Source: Hydractinia symbiolongicarpus
Taxonomy: Eukaryota; Cnidaria; Hydrozoa; Anthoathecata; Hydractiniidae
DNA: 64,000 bases
Reading direction: 5' to 3'
Assembly: GCF_029227915.1 (NCBI RefSeq)
Contig: NC_079885.1
Span: 20,905,001-20,969,000, forward strand
A program made the position numbers and the translations under genes. Shown in pieces: positions 23,901 to 34,130 of this stretch; the first letter of the stretch is position 1; every line of letters starts with the position of its first letter. Below the pieces are notes generated by a model. It made no database searches and was not told the origin of the DNA. It saw only the letters and a list, made by a program, of their open reading frames with translations.

Positions 23901-26001
23901 ACCGTTAGAACCTTTTGTGGAAAGTTATTGTGGTTTTTGGAGTCAGAGCTGTTTTGGAGATGCGGTTAAGGGGCTGATTATATGAGGCGAGCTGACCCGG
24001 TGCTGGCTCGTTTAAAGGAAAATCTATTTTTAAACATAATCCAGCTTTTGCAGAAATTTCTTCTAAAAGACAGTTTCGATTATATGAGGCAGGTTGAAAA
24101 CGGGTTGGCTCACATTCCGAGCCAGCTCGTTTTTTCAACCCAGCCAGCTCGCCTAAGCGAGCTGGCTAGCCCCATGTAATAGCTTGTCCCAAGTCAGAAG
24201 CGAGTTGGCGCATGCAAAGTAGCCGATATCATGAACAAGAATTTTTTTGTTTGAGAGAGTCTAAAATTTTTTGTCCATAAATCTTCTATTGATACAGCAA
24301 CCAACGTCATATCAACCCACCACTTATCAGTACGACAATTTCTAAACCAAGTTTTTCTCTTTTTTCTAATTTTTCTCTGTTGTGTTCTTGAAAGTAACTG
24401 TTTCCATATTTTCTTTAGAAATCATAGAAATAGTTATATTCTAAAACATTTTGTGTATGCAAAGCAATAAAACATTTGTTGAGAGTTGCAAAAATGTGCT
24501 CACCAAAATTAACACACGATAATGTATCATTCTTTGTTTACTTAATGCGTGCGCCATCTTGATATTTTCCTGGGTTGTCATTTTAATTTTTCCATGTAAT
24601 AACGAGCTAGTGCCGGGTTGAAAATGAGCCAGCACCGGGTCAGCTCGCCTCTGTAACCAGCCCCTAAGATTCTAAGTCAAGTGGGTGAAGACCTTATCCG
24701 TAACCGCTCTCAGCTTCTATCAAACGATGAGTAAAATCAATATTTCCTTTTAGACAGTCACAATAGCAGTGTTGTTCAGTTATTCCTAAAAGATGCATAT
24801 TTTCTTGCACGGAAGGATTTAGAGCAATTTACCGTTGAAAAGGACATAAAAACATCCTCAAAAATCGTGAATTACTTGTCAGGTAAATTTCTGTTTGTTT
24901 GCCGAAGCACTAAGAATCGACGAAGTGACTGGCGGGGAGTATTTTGCCACAAATCCAATCTTTGTTAGGTATACGCACTAATAACACAAAATTACTTTTA
25001 ATTTATGCTTTGATTTTTTATTCGTATTATGTGATTACGAATCTTGTTTCTTATTTCATCACAGGCAATTACACCGTCCTTCAAGTCGAGCTCAAATTCA
25101 TGAGACAAATCGGTTTCTACTTAATACGAATCTACTTCCCAACGATCATCCTCGTTTGTTTATGTTGGATCGCATTTTGCGTTTCACCATCAGATATTGA
25201 AACACGATTGACAATTGGTATCACGTTGATTCTCTCAATGATCTTCTTGCTTGGATACAGCGATACATCTCTACCTAAAGTGTCATATATCAAGGCAATT
25301 GATTGGTTCATGATTGTGTCTTTAGTTCTCATTGTGTTGATTGTGTTAGAAAGTGTTGGCGTGTATTGGTATTTAAGCAGGGACGAAAATGAACAGGTAA
25401 GTGTTATGAAAAATATTTAAAGAAATAAACAAGAATGCCAATAATATATCCATTTATATGCTGCACGATCATTCGTTTATTTTATTGAGTTCAAAGAAAT
25501 TAGTACGTCGCAAGAATGTAGATAATTGGCTATTTCGTGTATATGTAGCACGAATATTTTCCCATCACACGGACTAAAATAAAGGGTATAGAGATATGCA
25601 GGTACTGGTATTTTGTGTAAATTTGTTCTAAATGATAAACACAATTGAAAAATGCAATGATATGATTATTCTAGAACGATACCGAATCTAAGGCAACCAC
25701 AACAACTGGGATAGACAAAAATATGGATAACGCCAGAGAATCTAACATACCCGTTGAAGACGATTCGTTTGACTCTAGCACCAATATAAACAATGGAATG
25801 CATGGTGAAGAAGGCGTTAGGTTACGTTTGCTAGGCTGCAATTTATTTAAATCCAATTGCAAGAATGCAGTAAAGAAAAAAATGGACGCCAAGACAAGAG
25901 TTGCAAAGTTTGAACTTATAGCTAGAATTGCCTTCCCGTTGGTTTTCTTTGTTTTTGCTGTAATATATGGACGGCATTATACACAAAAATTTCATGAATA
26001 A
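20940..26001 (+). CDS. Cys-loop ligand-gated ion channel subunit 2
   Basis: Paralogue of the upstream subunit. Exons: 20940-21001, 21906-21967, 22047-22114, 22867-23075, 23750-23832, 24754-24882, 25065-25396, 25675-26001. They join in phase to 423 aa, and exons 2-6 have exactly the lengths of gene 1. The start is the ATG opening the signal peptide MSFGWFVCIFLLALSETKA. The ligand-binding domain has CxxC at 104/107 (DIYCLNCRQ) and the Cys-loop C141-C155 (FPFDVQYC). M2 is preceded by Glu250-Thr251-Arg252, again replacing the Pro-Ala-Arg of anion channels. SLPKVSY follows M2. M4 is IARIAFPLVFFVFAVIYG and the C-terminus KFHE resembles YLHE of gene 1. The two subunits could form homo- or heteropentamers (inference). 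Ligand unknown. Confidence 0.93.
23653..23684. repeat. Perfect 11-bp hairpin
   Basis: GGCGAACCCGT and its complement ACGGGTTCGCC separated by a 10-nt loop, in intron 4 of receptor gene 2. Probably the core of a small fold-back repeat; no flanking duplication identified. Confidence 0.6.
23970..24664. mobile_element. MITE, PIF/Harbinger-like (TAA duplication)
   Basis: Terminal inverted repeats beginning GGGGCTG, then GAGGCGAGCTGACCCGGTGC and TGGCTC at both ends, flanked by TAA on each side (23967-23969, 24665-24667). Length 695 bp, no transposase. A second set of GAGCTGGC/GCCAGCTC repeats lies inside at 24100-24180. Located in the intron after the Cys-loop exon of receptor gene 2. The 3-bp TAA duplication suggests PIF/Harbinger. 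Confidence 0.75.
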
Positions 26002-27497
26002 GAATTCGCTGTAAAGTTGGAGAAAATAAAGTCTGTGTATAGAGACAATATCCATTGAAGAGATGAAATGTTCAAACGGTTTGTCGTATTCTGCACAACT
26101 AATGTAAAGGAGATATCTCCGCACATGCACCATAGAAGTTAAAAACTGTAATTTAAACTGTAATTTTTTTTGCAAAACTTATTTTTGTGATTTAGAAGCC
26201 TGAAAATAATTTTTGGGGGACCAAAGTTTTGCGATTGCAATATGTAGAAGAAATTATTTGCAAGCTCATTTTTTATGATTTTTTTTTTTTAATATTGAAT
26301 TTCCTTTTACTTATCGCCTTTCTAAATTTAAAATATTCTTTCAATGATTTTTTAAAATATTTTGATCGATTCATTTTTTCCAAGTGTAAAAAAGTGGCAA
26401 AAATAAATTCCGCGAAAATTGCTTCTACAAAAACTTCTTTCCTTAAGGTAGTACATATCTGACAAAAGTTTGTCTAATAAAACAGACTTGCTGCACAAAT
26501 TTTCCATAAATAATTTTATGGTTTTTAAACCGTGTTCTTCATAGTACTTTTGACTCCACAACAAATTAAATAACAGCTTTATTTCCACTCGCAGTTAAAC
26601 AAAAACAAACCTGCCAGTGCCATTAACATTTTGATTGAATCCGATTTTATTTTGTCGCAATAAAAAAGACTATTTGTATCTTCATTCCCTTGCTGTGAAA
26701 CTGAAAGGACAAATTTTGATTTTCAATAACTCTGCACACAATCAAAGACGTAATGTGCTGTGTATCTAATATAATTTTTGCTCTGGTTAAGATAAAAAAG
26801 ATATGATAAATTTGTCTAACTTTATTATGAGTGGGCGTCGTTACTTGTATTTACAACTTCATATTATACCGCCGACATAAATTCTATCAAACCGTGTAAA
26901 ATCTCCCGAATTGAACAATTCAATCCAATGCCCGACAAGATGTTAGAACAAATCTGCAAAATATTGATTTTTAAGACAGAATGTCTCCATAGGAATAGTT
27001 CAAGCTTAATATAAGCTCTAAAAAAGACCCTTATAAGCCGTCGGTTATTTGTGGCTAACGCACTTTATGTTTTCCGCCCTTAATAAGAAGGATTTTTTGA
27101 CTTCATGCATAGTCAGATAAGATGGCATAACTGCCTTACTATCAACTAATGAAACAAACAAACAAAACACCACTGTAGAAATCCGTAAAGTTATGGTTTT
27201 ATTATAACCCATTAAGGAAGAAACTTCTTTCTTACGCTCCCTAAGCCATATGTACGCAAAAGCCGGTTTTGGTAATAACTAACGATTAGGGAAGACGTCC
27301 ACTTAATACTAACTCCAGATTTTCCTGAAATTTCTGACATTTTCTTATTTTCAAGTTTTCTACCAACACGTCACAAATTTGAAACCTTGAATTAATTACA
27401 AGCAAAACGAGTATCACTTTGGCAAAAAAATTATGTTAATCAATTCACCTTTATAATCCTTATGTATTGATAACGTTTGAATACAAATCCATCCACA
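26002..27497. other. 3' flank of receptor gene 2; no gene recognised
   Basis: AT-rich. An AATAAA-type signal occurs about 25 bp after the stop (26025-26031). Short frames are non-homologous. Confidence 0.4.
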
Positions 27498-28599
27498 CAG
27501 GGGCGGATCTAGGATTTTTTTCTGGTTAGGCAAAATTTCATAGATTTTTTGGCAAAGTAATGTCAAGGGTTGTGGTGTTGTACGAGGTAAATCGGCCGTT
27601 TTGTGTTTTTGCTGTAAAAGGAACTAAAATTTTCCCAAAAGTAAGGTTTTTAGTTATTAAGAATCCTTCTAGATTAGAAACGAAAGTTTCTTTATAGCCA
27701 AACAAATAACAGTAACCCCCGTAGTTTTACCACTTTATCCTTGTTAAAACATGCGGATGGAAAATGCGTCTGGTTAGTAAATTCGATTTGAAACAGGGTT
27801 AGCGTTTCCATAATTTCTTTGAATCACATATTGGTATTAAGTATCTTAGCATCTTTTTTCGTTTTGCGCACATAATACGAGTACAAGTAATAAGTTGGGG
27901 ATTTGCTTCATTTCAAAACATGCAATAAGTCTAATAACTAACAATACAACAAAAAATTACATTACAAGACAATTTTAGGAATAGATAGTCAACAGTAGTG
28001 CAACGTAGAAATATTGTTTGGAAAATTATAGTCTGTGGTAACAACCTGCAAATGCACAAAGAAAACCAGCATATAAAAGAATGAAAGATTTCCAGTTAGA
28101 CTTACAGTGTAAGATCGCAACATATAATAAACGTGTACAAAAAGTATATAGTAATCACCTCTTCATGAAGTTAATACAGTTTAGCATTAGGGTTACTGGT
28201 GTAGTTTTGCACCAATTTCTATTAAGCATTAATTTTAATGCTATGAAATTCCCACAAGAGAAAGGCAGTTTATTAAGCCAGAAAAGAGTTAGAAATTAGA
28301 AAAATAACATCAAAACATTTAAGATGTCTCATATTATTTACCCTTACATGTCCCTGTCAACTATGTTTAAAAAATATTTTAATACTGTAAAATCTTTAAG
28401 AAAGTTTTAGTAACTATAAGCCAATTATGAAGATTCTCATATAAAAAGCAACATATATACAAATCCTACTCATATCCATAAGTTGACATGACATTTTGTT
28501 AGTTTACAGTCTGTAACAGAACGTTTTTTAACATGCAATTCTTGTTTCGATCTGTATATGTTTTACGTGAAAATCATTTCTATGATTTACTTGAATATT

Positions 28600-28955
28600 C
28601 ACAAGTTATTTTGATTGATTTTTTTCACCAACTTTGTGGATTATACCAGATATATATCCATTGTTTACAGTTTTCCAATATTATAAGGATTCAGAACAAA
28701 TCTTCTGTGTTATTTACTTGAATATTCATCATAGGTACCAGGGTGACATCAAAATACAAATTATTTTGATTGATTTTTTTCACCTTCTTAGTTCCTCTTA
28801 TGAAACACAACTTTGTGGATTATACCAGATATATATCCATTGTTTACAGTTTTCCAATATTATAAGGATTAACAAATCTGTGTTCTTTTAATTGATGGTG
28901 ATTTTCATTGTCAGAAGAATATTCATCTTAGGTACCAGGGTGACATCAAAATATC
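28600..28955. repeat. Direct duplication inside the TIR element
   Basis: Two copies of a segment containing TTATTTTGATTGATTTTTTT, an ACTTTGTGGATTATACCAGA block and CATATAGG-like TAGGTACCAGGGTGACATCA; copy 1 at about 28600-28760, copy 2 at about 28762-28955. Copy 2 has an extra TCTTAGTTCCTCTTATG segment. Confidence 0.8.
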
Positions 28956-30204
28956 TTATCCTAAAACAAAATTATATCAATGTATTGCTCAGCAAGATGA
29001 GAATAAGAAATATTATAAAACAAACTTGGACTATTCTTAGATTAGGTATTGCTTCATTCTTTTGTTTTTAGCAATATTATTACAATTAAAAGTAACATGG
29101 GAAAGTCAAAGAGATCTTCTCGTGTTCTTAAAAGTTTTAAAATGAGCAGTGGGATGTTGCATATAAAATGCACTGTTTAAAAGTTCCCACAAAGTCAAAG
29201 TTCTTAGGGACAATCACAATAAAAAAGTATATGCTAAGCGTATAAATTTGGCGGTGGGACGAGGTAGAATCCTTTGACGTTTAATTATATCTCATACTGT
29301 ATACATCGATTTCTTAGAGAACAGAAAGAATTAATAACTTTTAGTGTCTACCTGCTTAGCAGGGACACATGGATGAGTGCTTATGGTTTCAAGGACTGAC
29401 AACATTCAAAGATTACCTTTTCTGATTTGATGTTTAGGGGAGGGAAAGGGGATCTGCAGATCTATTAACATTTAGCTTGGACTTTTGCGTTCATGAAAGA
29501 GCTGTCCCTTAGTTATCTTACAAGAATGTATTCTCTCCCAAACAGAAACAAAGATACACAGTTGCATAAACGGCTACACGAAGCCTACACGAAGCCAGTG
29601 ACCCTTAAGACGTTAAAGAAAAAAAACTAACAAAATTCCAACTAATACACATACAGGTAGCTAGTAATACTCTATACCGAATTTAACATACACATCAAAA
29701 CATCTTTCGACCGCCAAGACAGTGTTTACATAAATTGCCTCCGTTAGCTATCTCGTTTGGCATTGGGCTTTTATGTTTTTAAACAATGCATTTGATCAAG
29801 GCCAAGTTAAAACCTTTTGTTTTGATAAGAAAAAGATTTAAATTACACGTTTTGTAAGAACATCTGGTGGTTTACCACTTTTAAGAATAGTTCTTGACAC
29901 AAAAGTGCCTTAAATTCAGGAGCAGCTAAAACTAAAATATTTCAAGTATTACTGAATTTATTGTCTCTTGCAGAGGAAGATAAAGGTTTGGTTTGAGACA
30001 ACAACACGGCACACGTGGCCAAAATACTTCTCTCCAGCATTTCCAATCCTTTCAATATCTGAAAAGGTTTCCAAATTCAAAACTTCTTTATTTAACTTAG
30101 GTGGCATACAATTGCTTTAATATTCTAGACATTTGAAGTGCTCCCTGCAATTGGACCTGATCCAGGTAAACCATGTTGAAAAAGAAACATCCACTCCATG
30201 TAAC

Positions 30205-30390
30205 CGTACCCGTGGTCGTTTTAGGCGTTTAAACTTTAAAACCCACGGACGTTTTAGGCGTTTTTTCTTCACATTCCAGAATTTCATTCATTGGAACTTG
30301 AAAACCCGCGGACGTTTTAGGCGTTTTTTCTTCCATCTGTGATTTTCATTCATTCGGAACTTTAAAACCCGCGGACGTTTTAGGCGAATA
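30205..30390. repeat. Short tandem array, GGACGTTTTAGGCG core
   Basis: Four cores (first one GGTCGTTTTAGGCG) spaced about 40 to 70 bp apart, each with AAAACCCRCGG before it in the later copies and CATTCATT-type spacers between. It is inside the TIR element, so the small ORF across it is unlikely to be a gene. Confidence 0.75.
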
Positions 30391-30639
30391 GACATTTTGC
30401 CTAAGATCGCCCCGGGTTTGCTTATTTGAGTAAAATAAAACACGCACGCCGCGCATCGTCATAGTCGAAATCGGCGGATGCCAAAAATAAATTGATAAAA
30501 ATAATTTAGTTTTTTTTTAGATTATTCTATCTATAGAGAATTTTTTTTCTAGTTCACAAAACTAGGCTTAGGCAATTGCCTAGGCTGCCTAACCCTAGAT
30601 CCGCCCCTGCCACAGGTTTGAAATATCTGATGACAGAAA

Positions 30640-30830
30640 ATGTCAAAATTTGCTATTCCTTAAAATGACATCATAATTTATGCAGCATAATTAAATCTAA
30701 AATTCTTTAAATGTTAATATCTTGAAAACGATAAAACTTTTTAAAATTTTTAAGAAGATTTGTTAACCAATATTTTAAGCGCTACAAGTCCAACATTATT
30801 TTGTACCTCGGGTTCCTTTAAGATTTTATA
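30640..30830. repeat. Dispersed repeat, copy 1
   Basis: Segment with AAATTCTTTAAAT, AATATCTTGA and TCCAACATTATTTTGTACCT, then CGGGTTCC, recurring at 56040-56255 in the same order. No TIR or coding content found. Confidence 0.55.
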
Positions 30831-30959
30831 ACAATCAAAAATACTGTTCAGGAACAGATTTCAATTAAATCCTTACTTCTCTTAAAACTTAAATGTAGTT
30901 CTAATAAACTCAACCCAAAATTCCTGACATTTTTCTGACATATTAAAAAATGATGGAAT

Positions 30960-31735
30960 GAGTAGATTTGGAGAGAAAGTTGTTAAAGTTGTTAGAGATT
31001 TGAGGAGATTTGAGGAGAAAGTTGTTAAAGTTGTTAGAGATTTGAGGAGATTTGAGGAGAAAGTTGTTAAAGTTGTTAGAGATTTGAGGAGAAAGTTGTT
31101 AAAGTTGTTAGAGATTTGAGGAGATTTGGAGAGAAAGTTGTTAAAGTTGTTAGAGATTTGAGGAGATTTGAGGAGAAAGTTGTTAAAGTTGTTAGAGATT
31201 TGAGGAGATTTGAGGAGAAAGTTGTTAAAGTTGTTAGAGATTTGAGGAGATTTGGAGAGAAAGTTGTTAAAGTTGTTAGAGATTTGAGGAGATTTGAGGA
31301 GAAAGTTGTTAAAGTTGTTAGAGATTTGAGGAGAAAGTTGTTAAAGTTGTTAGAGATTTAAGGAGATTTGAGGAGAAAGTTGTTAAAGTTGTTAGAGATT
31401 TGAGAAGATTTGAGGAGAAAGTTGTTAAAGTTGTTAGAGATTTGAGGAGAAAGTTGTTAAAGTTGTTAGAGATTTAAGGAGATTTGAGGAGAAAGTTGTT
31501 AAAGTTGTTAGAGATTTGAGGAGATTTGAGGAGAAAGTTGTTAAAGTTGTTAGAGATTTGAGGAGGTTTGAGAAGAAAGTTGTTAAAGTTGTTAGAGATT
31601 TGAGGAGAAAGTTGTTAAAGTTGTTAGAGATTTGAGGAGATTTGAGGAGAAAGTTGTTAAAGTTGTTAGAGATTTGAGGAGGTTTGAGAAGAAAGTTGTT
31701 AAAGTTGTTAGAGATTTGAGGAGTTTTGGGGAAGC
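30960..31735. repeat. Minisatellite, 42-bp unit with 32-bp variant
   Basis: About 19-20 units built on GAGAAAGTTGTTAAAGTTGT, then TAGAGATTTGAG. Most carry an extra 10 bp (GAGGAGATTT) giving 42 bp; others lack it and are 32 bp. Variants with TTTGGAGAG, TTTAAGG and TTTGAGAAG recur at intervals, suggesting higher-order duplication. Units of 42 bp stay in frame, which creates ORFs on both strands, but 32-bp units break them. Confidence 0.95.
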
Positions 31736-32169
31736 TTTCAAAAATTGAGGAGAATTGACGAGTTTTGATGGGTTTGGTAATCATGCTAACAGAGTAAACA
31801 CCCTGAAGTGTAACAAAAGTCACATTGTTAACAGCAATACGTAATATCATATTCGTAAAATGCGTTTTCATATATTACAATACAGAAAATACAATATAAA
31901 ACTGAGTTTGACATTAAAATCGTATCTTAATACGTCTTTAATGATATTGGTCTGTCATTGGTATTGTAAACACATTAGGTCTTCTAACTTTCAAATACGG
32001 ACCGTAGTTGGTTTAAACACTTTTTAGATTTAAATCTTCAATTAGTTATGTTTCAAATTCTTTAAAAAATACCATAGCAGGTGCAATTAAGATGTAAAAT
32101 GACGGGCAATACCTCTTTCCCTTCATGTAAGCATCAGTTATTGTCACAATGCGTCGGCGACGACGCCCT

Positions 32170-32583
32170 TCAAGAGTTATCAGACACGATGCATGATCGA
32201 ACCAATAGGAAGAACATCAATATGAACAATGGCGAATGAACGACCGCGTATTTCATCTTCCGAACACCCTCCAGTTGCTGACACAGCAAAACTTTGTAAA
32301 TAATCAACAGCAAGATGATTGAAGTGTTGATGATGATACGTTTCACCGCCAAACTTTTCTCCATCGCCATGTACAGATGGATGAAGACAATCAAGTCAAA
32401 GTAGGCCATCAAAGTGTCACATGCAAACAAAGGCGTAAATACCGTCCACCATGTTGAATCTAAATAATCTTCAAGTTTGAGCACTAACAGAATGGAAAAC
32501 GCCAATACAGATGCGATCATCATAGTGAGTTCGAATACAGTGATTTGAAGCCATTTCTTTAACTCTTTTAATGTAAATAACAT
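32170..32583 (-). CDS. TMEM203: TMEM203 homologue
   Basis: Single-exon gene, 137 aa, starting at ATG 32583. The opening MLFTLKELKKWLQ, the WWTVFTPLFACDTLMAYF segment, KSLAVKRI, the LLCQQLEG block and SPLFILMFFLLVRSC follow vertebrate TMEM203 (about 136 aa) from end to end. Four hydrophobic segments are predicted at about residues 13-36, 46-72, 82-104 and 113-130. TMEM203 is an endoplasmic-reticulum membrane protein linked to calcium-store regulation and to STING in vertebrates. The intronless structure agrees with the vertebrate gene. No neighbour looks functionally related. Identification is firm; the exact role in this animal is inferred. Confidence 0.95.
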   Translation of the reverse strand: MLFTLKELKKWLQITVFELTMMIASVLAFSILLVLKLEDYLDSTWWTVFTPLFACDTLMAYFDLIVFIHLYMAMEKSLAVKRIIINTSIILLLIIYKVLLCQQLEGVRKMKYAVVHSPLFILMFFLLVRSCIVSDNS

Positions 32584-33000
32584 TTCTTGTTGTTATATTT
32601 GCTAAAGAAGAGAGCCAGAAAATGAGAACAAATTTCGCAAAATGAATTTAACTGAATCAACATAACTTTTCTTGCAGAAGGTGGGACAGTAAAAATGATA
32701 CTTGAAACAACAGAAAACATAAAAGAAAGCAGTTATTTTTTTTAAAAGCATTAGTAAACAGGTAACAGAGTAAAAAAGACTAAAATATGCTGTAAAAATG
32801 TTTAGAAAAATAACACAGTATAAAAAAGCCAAAGAGCTGTTGCTAGATTAGAGGCAAGGTACCATTTCTAATATAAAATGTTGTGTGTCACTAAATACAA
32901 CAATTGATGTAACGATTGATGTAGCACACAGTCACTAAACTTATCTTACCCAACCCAGATAACTAAACAGCCTTTACACGAAGTTTGCGGCTCTATCTTA

Positions 33001-33377
33001 GACACTGTTTACACGTACCCGACATGAAACTCATGAAATGAAATTTATTCTTAAATACATGGTGGCCATTGCACTGGCAAAAAAAATTTCCTTCAATAAA
33101 CGAACATATAGCTTTTGATGTGTCATTCAGCTTTTTTATGCAGTACTTGTGCATATTATAAGCTGTTTTCATACCAGTATGAAACACATTTTGCGCTCAC
33201 ACGGTATTATCATGCTTAAAAAGCCCCGACATGAAATTTCATGCCCGTCCTTAAGACGGACGAAATCATGGCGGCATGAAATTTCATGTCGGCTTTGACG
33301 TGTGTACAGTAATAGGGTTTCCTTAAGACACCGAAATGAACTCATGTCAGCATGAAAAAATCCGTGTAAACGGGGTC
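33001..33377. mobile_element. MITE with TTA duplication
   Basis: Ends GACACTGTTTACACG and, reverse-complemented, GACCCCGTTTACACGG, flanked by TTA on both sides (32998-33000, 33378-33380). Inside, CATGAAATTTCATG palindromic motifs repeat near both ends. 377 bp, no coding content. A TWA duplication suggests PIF/Harbinger. Confidence 0.75.
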
Positions 33378-33380
33378 TTA

Positions 33381-34130
33381 GTCATCAATCTTTAAACGGT
33401 TTCGGACGCAATAAAACCTAGTTAACCAATTAAAACCATCTAAAATTTTAATTTGCTTTTAAAATGTTCATGTGAACACAATTTACTCAAAAAAACATAT
33501 TGCGCATGTTTAGCTACAAAGCTGCAGCGCATGTACAATTTCCACAATGACTGATTCACAGACCAACAGACTAAGAAATAGTTTTTACTCATCCCACTCC
33601 AGTTTGTGACACTATTTTTCACAAAAATTCAGAATGTAACCAATTCAAAAAAATTAGACCTTACAATCTAGAGAGAACAAACTTAAACCTCTTTAATAAA
33701 TTAGTAATTTTAAACTGTAGTAAACGTCGAGTGAAAATTACAACAGACAAACAAACAAACAAACAAACAAAAAACACGTAAATACGGTCTTCGACAGCAA
33801 CTATGAATACGATTAGAACGGACTTAGGTTTCAATACAACTCTAAGATCATCGTTTTAATATACCCAAAATTTAACCTAAATATTACATTCTGCGTAACG
33901 TTACCGTTTTTTTATTTTTTTAACAAAACCAACTAGGGAACGCCCTCAAGCCACTTTACTCCTTCTCCCCTAAATTAAAACACTAGAAAATTAATAACAC
34001 GTTAAATATGTAAAATCCATACACGTAATGCAAATTCATATAAAAAAATCCTTAAAAATATATATTCAATATTCAAAAAATTGCTAAATTCCTTATAATT
34101 ATTGTCTAATGCAAAATTCAAAATGCATGA
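33381..34130. other. No gene recognised
   Basis: Between the MITE and the hydrolase 3' end. It contains an (ACAA)n run at about 33745-33771; nothing else identified. Confidence 0.5.

Larger units (their letters stand above)
27498..30609. mobile_element. 3.1-kb TIR element, hAT-like, non-autonomous
   Basis: Left end CAGGGGCGGATCTAGG; right end CCTAGATCCGCCCCTG, a perfect 16-bp inverted repeat. Flanks share the 5-bp CCACA (27493-27497 and 30610-30614). The TIR sequence is of the CAGGGGCGG type seen in hAT-like families; a 5-bp rather than 8-bp duplication would fit the hAT5 group. No transposase ORF is visible. The interior holds a direct duplication (28600-28955) and a short tandem array (30205-30390). 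Confidence 0.7.

Noticed and set aside
24944-25064. Upstream extension of the receptor M1 exon in the open frame
   Set aside because: The acceptor at 25064 and the phase match with exon 6 place the exon start at 25065; the earlier part is intron.
31434-31871. 145-codon minus-strand ORF made of repeated PQISNNFNNFLLK-like units
   Set aside because: It is the 42-bp minisatellite read in frame; 32-bp units shift the frame, and the plus strand is equally open.
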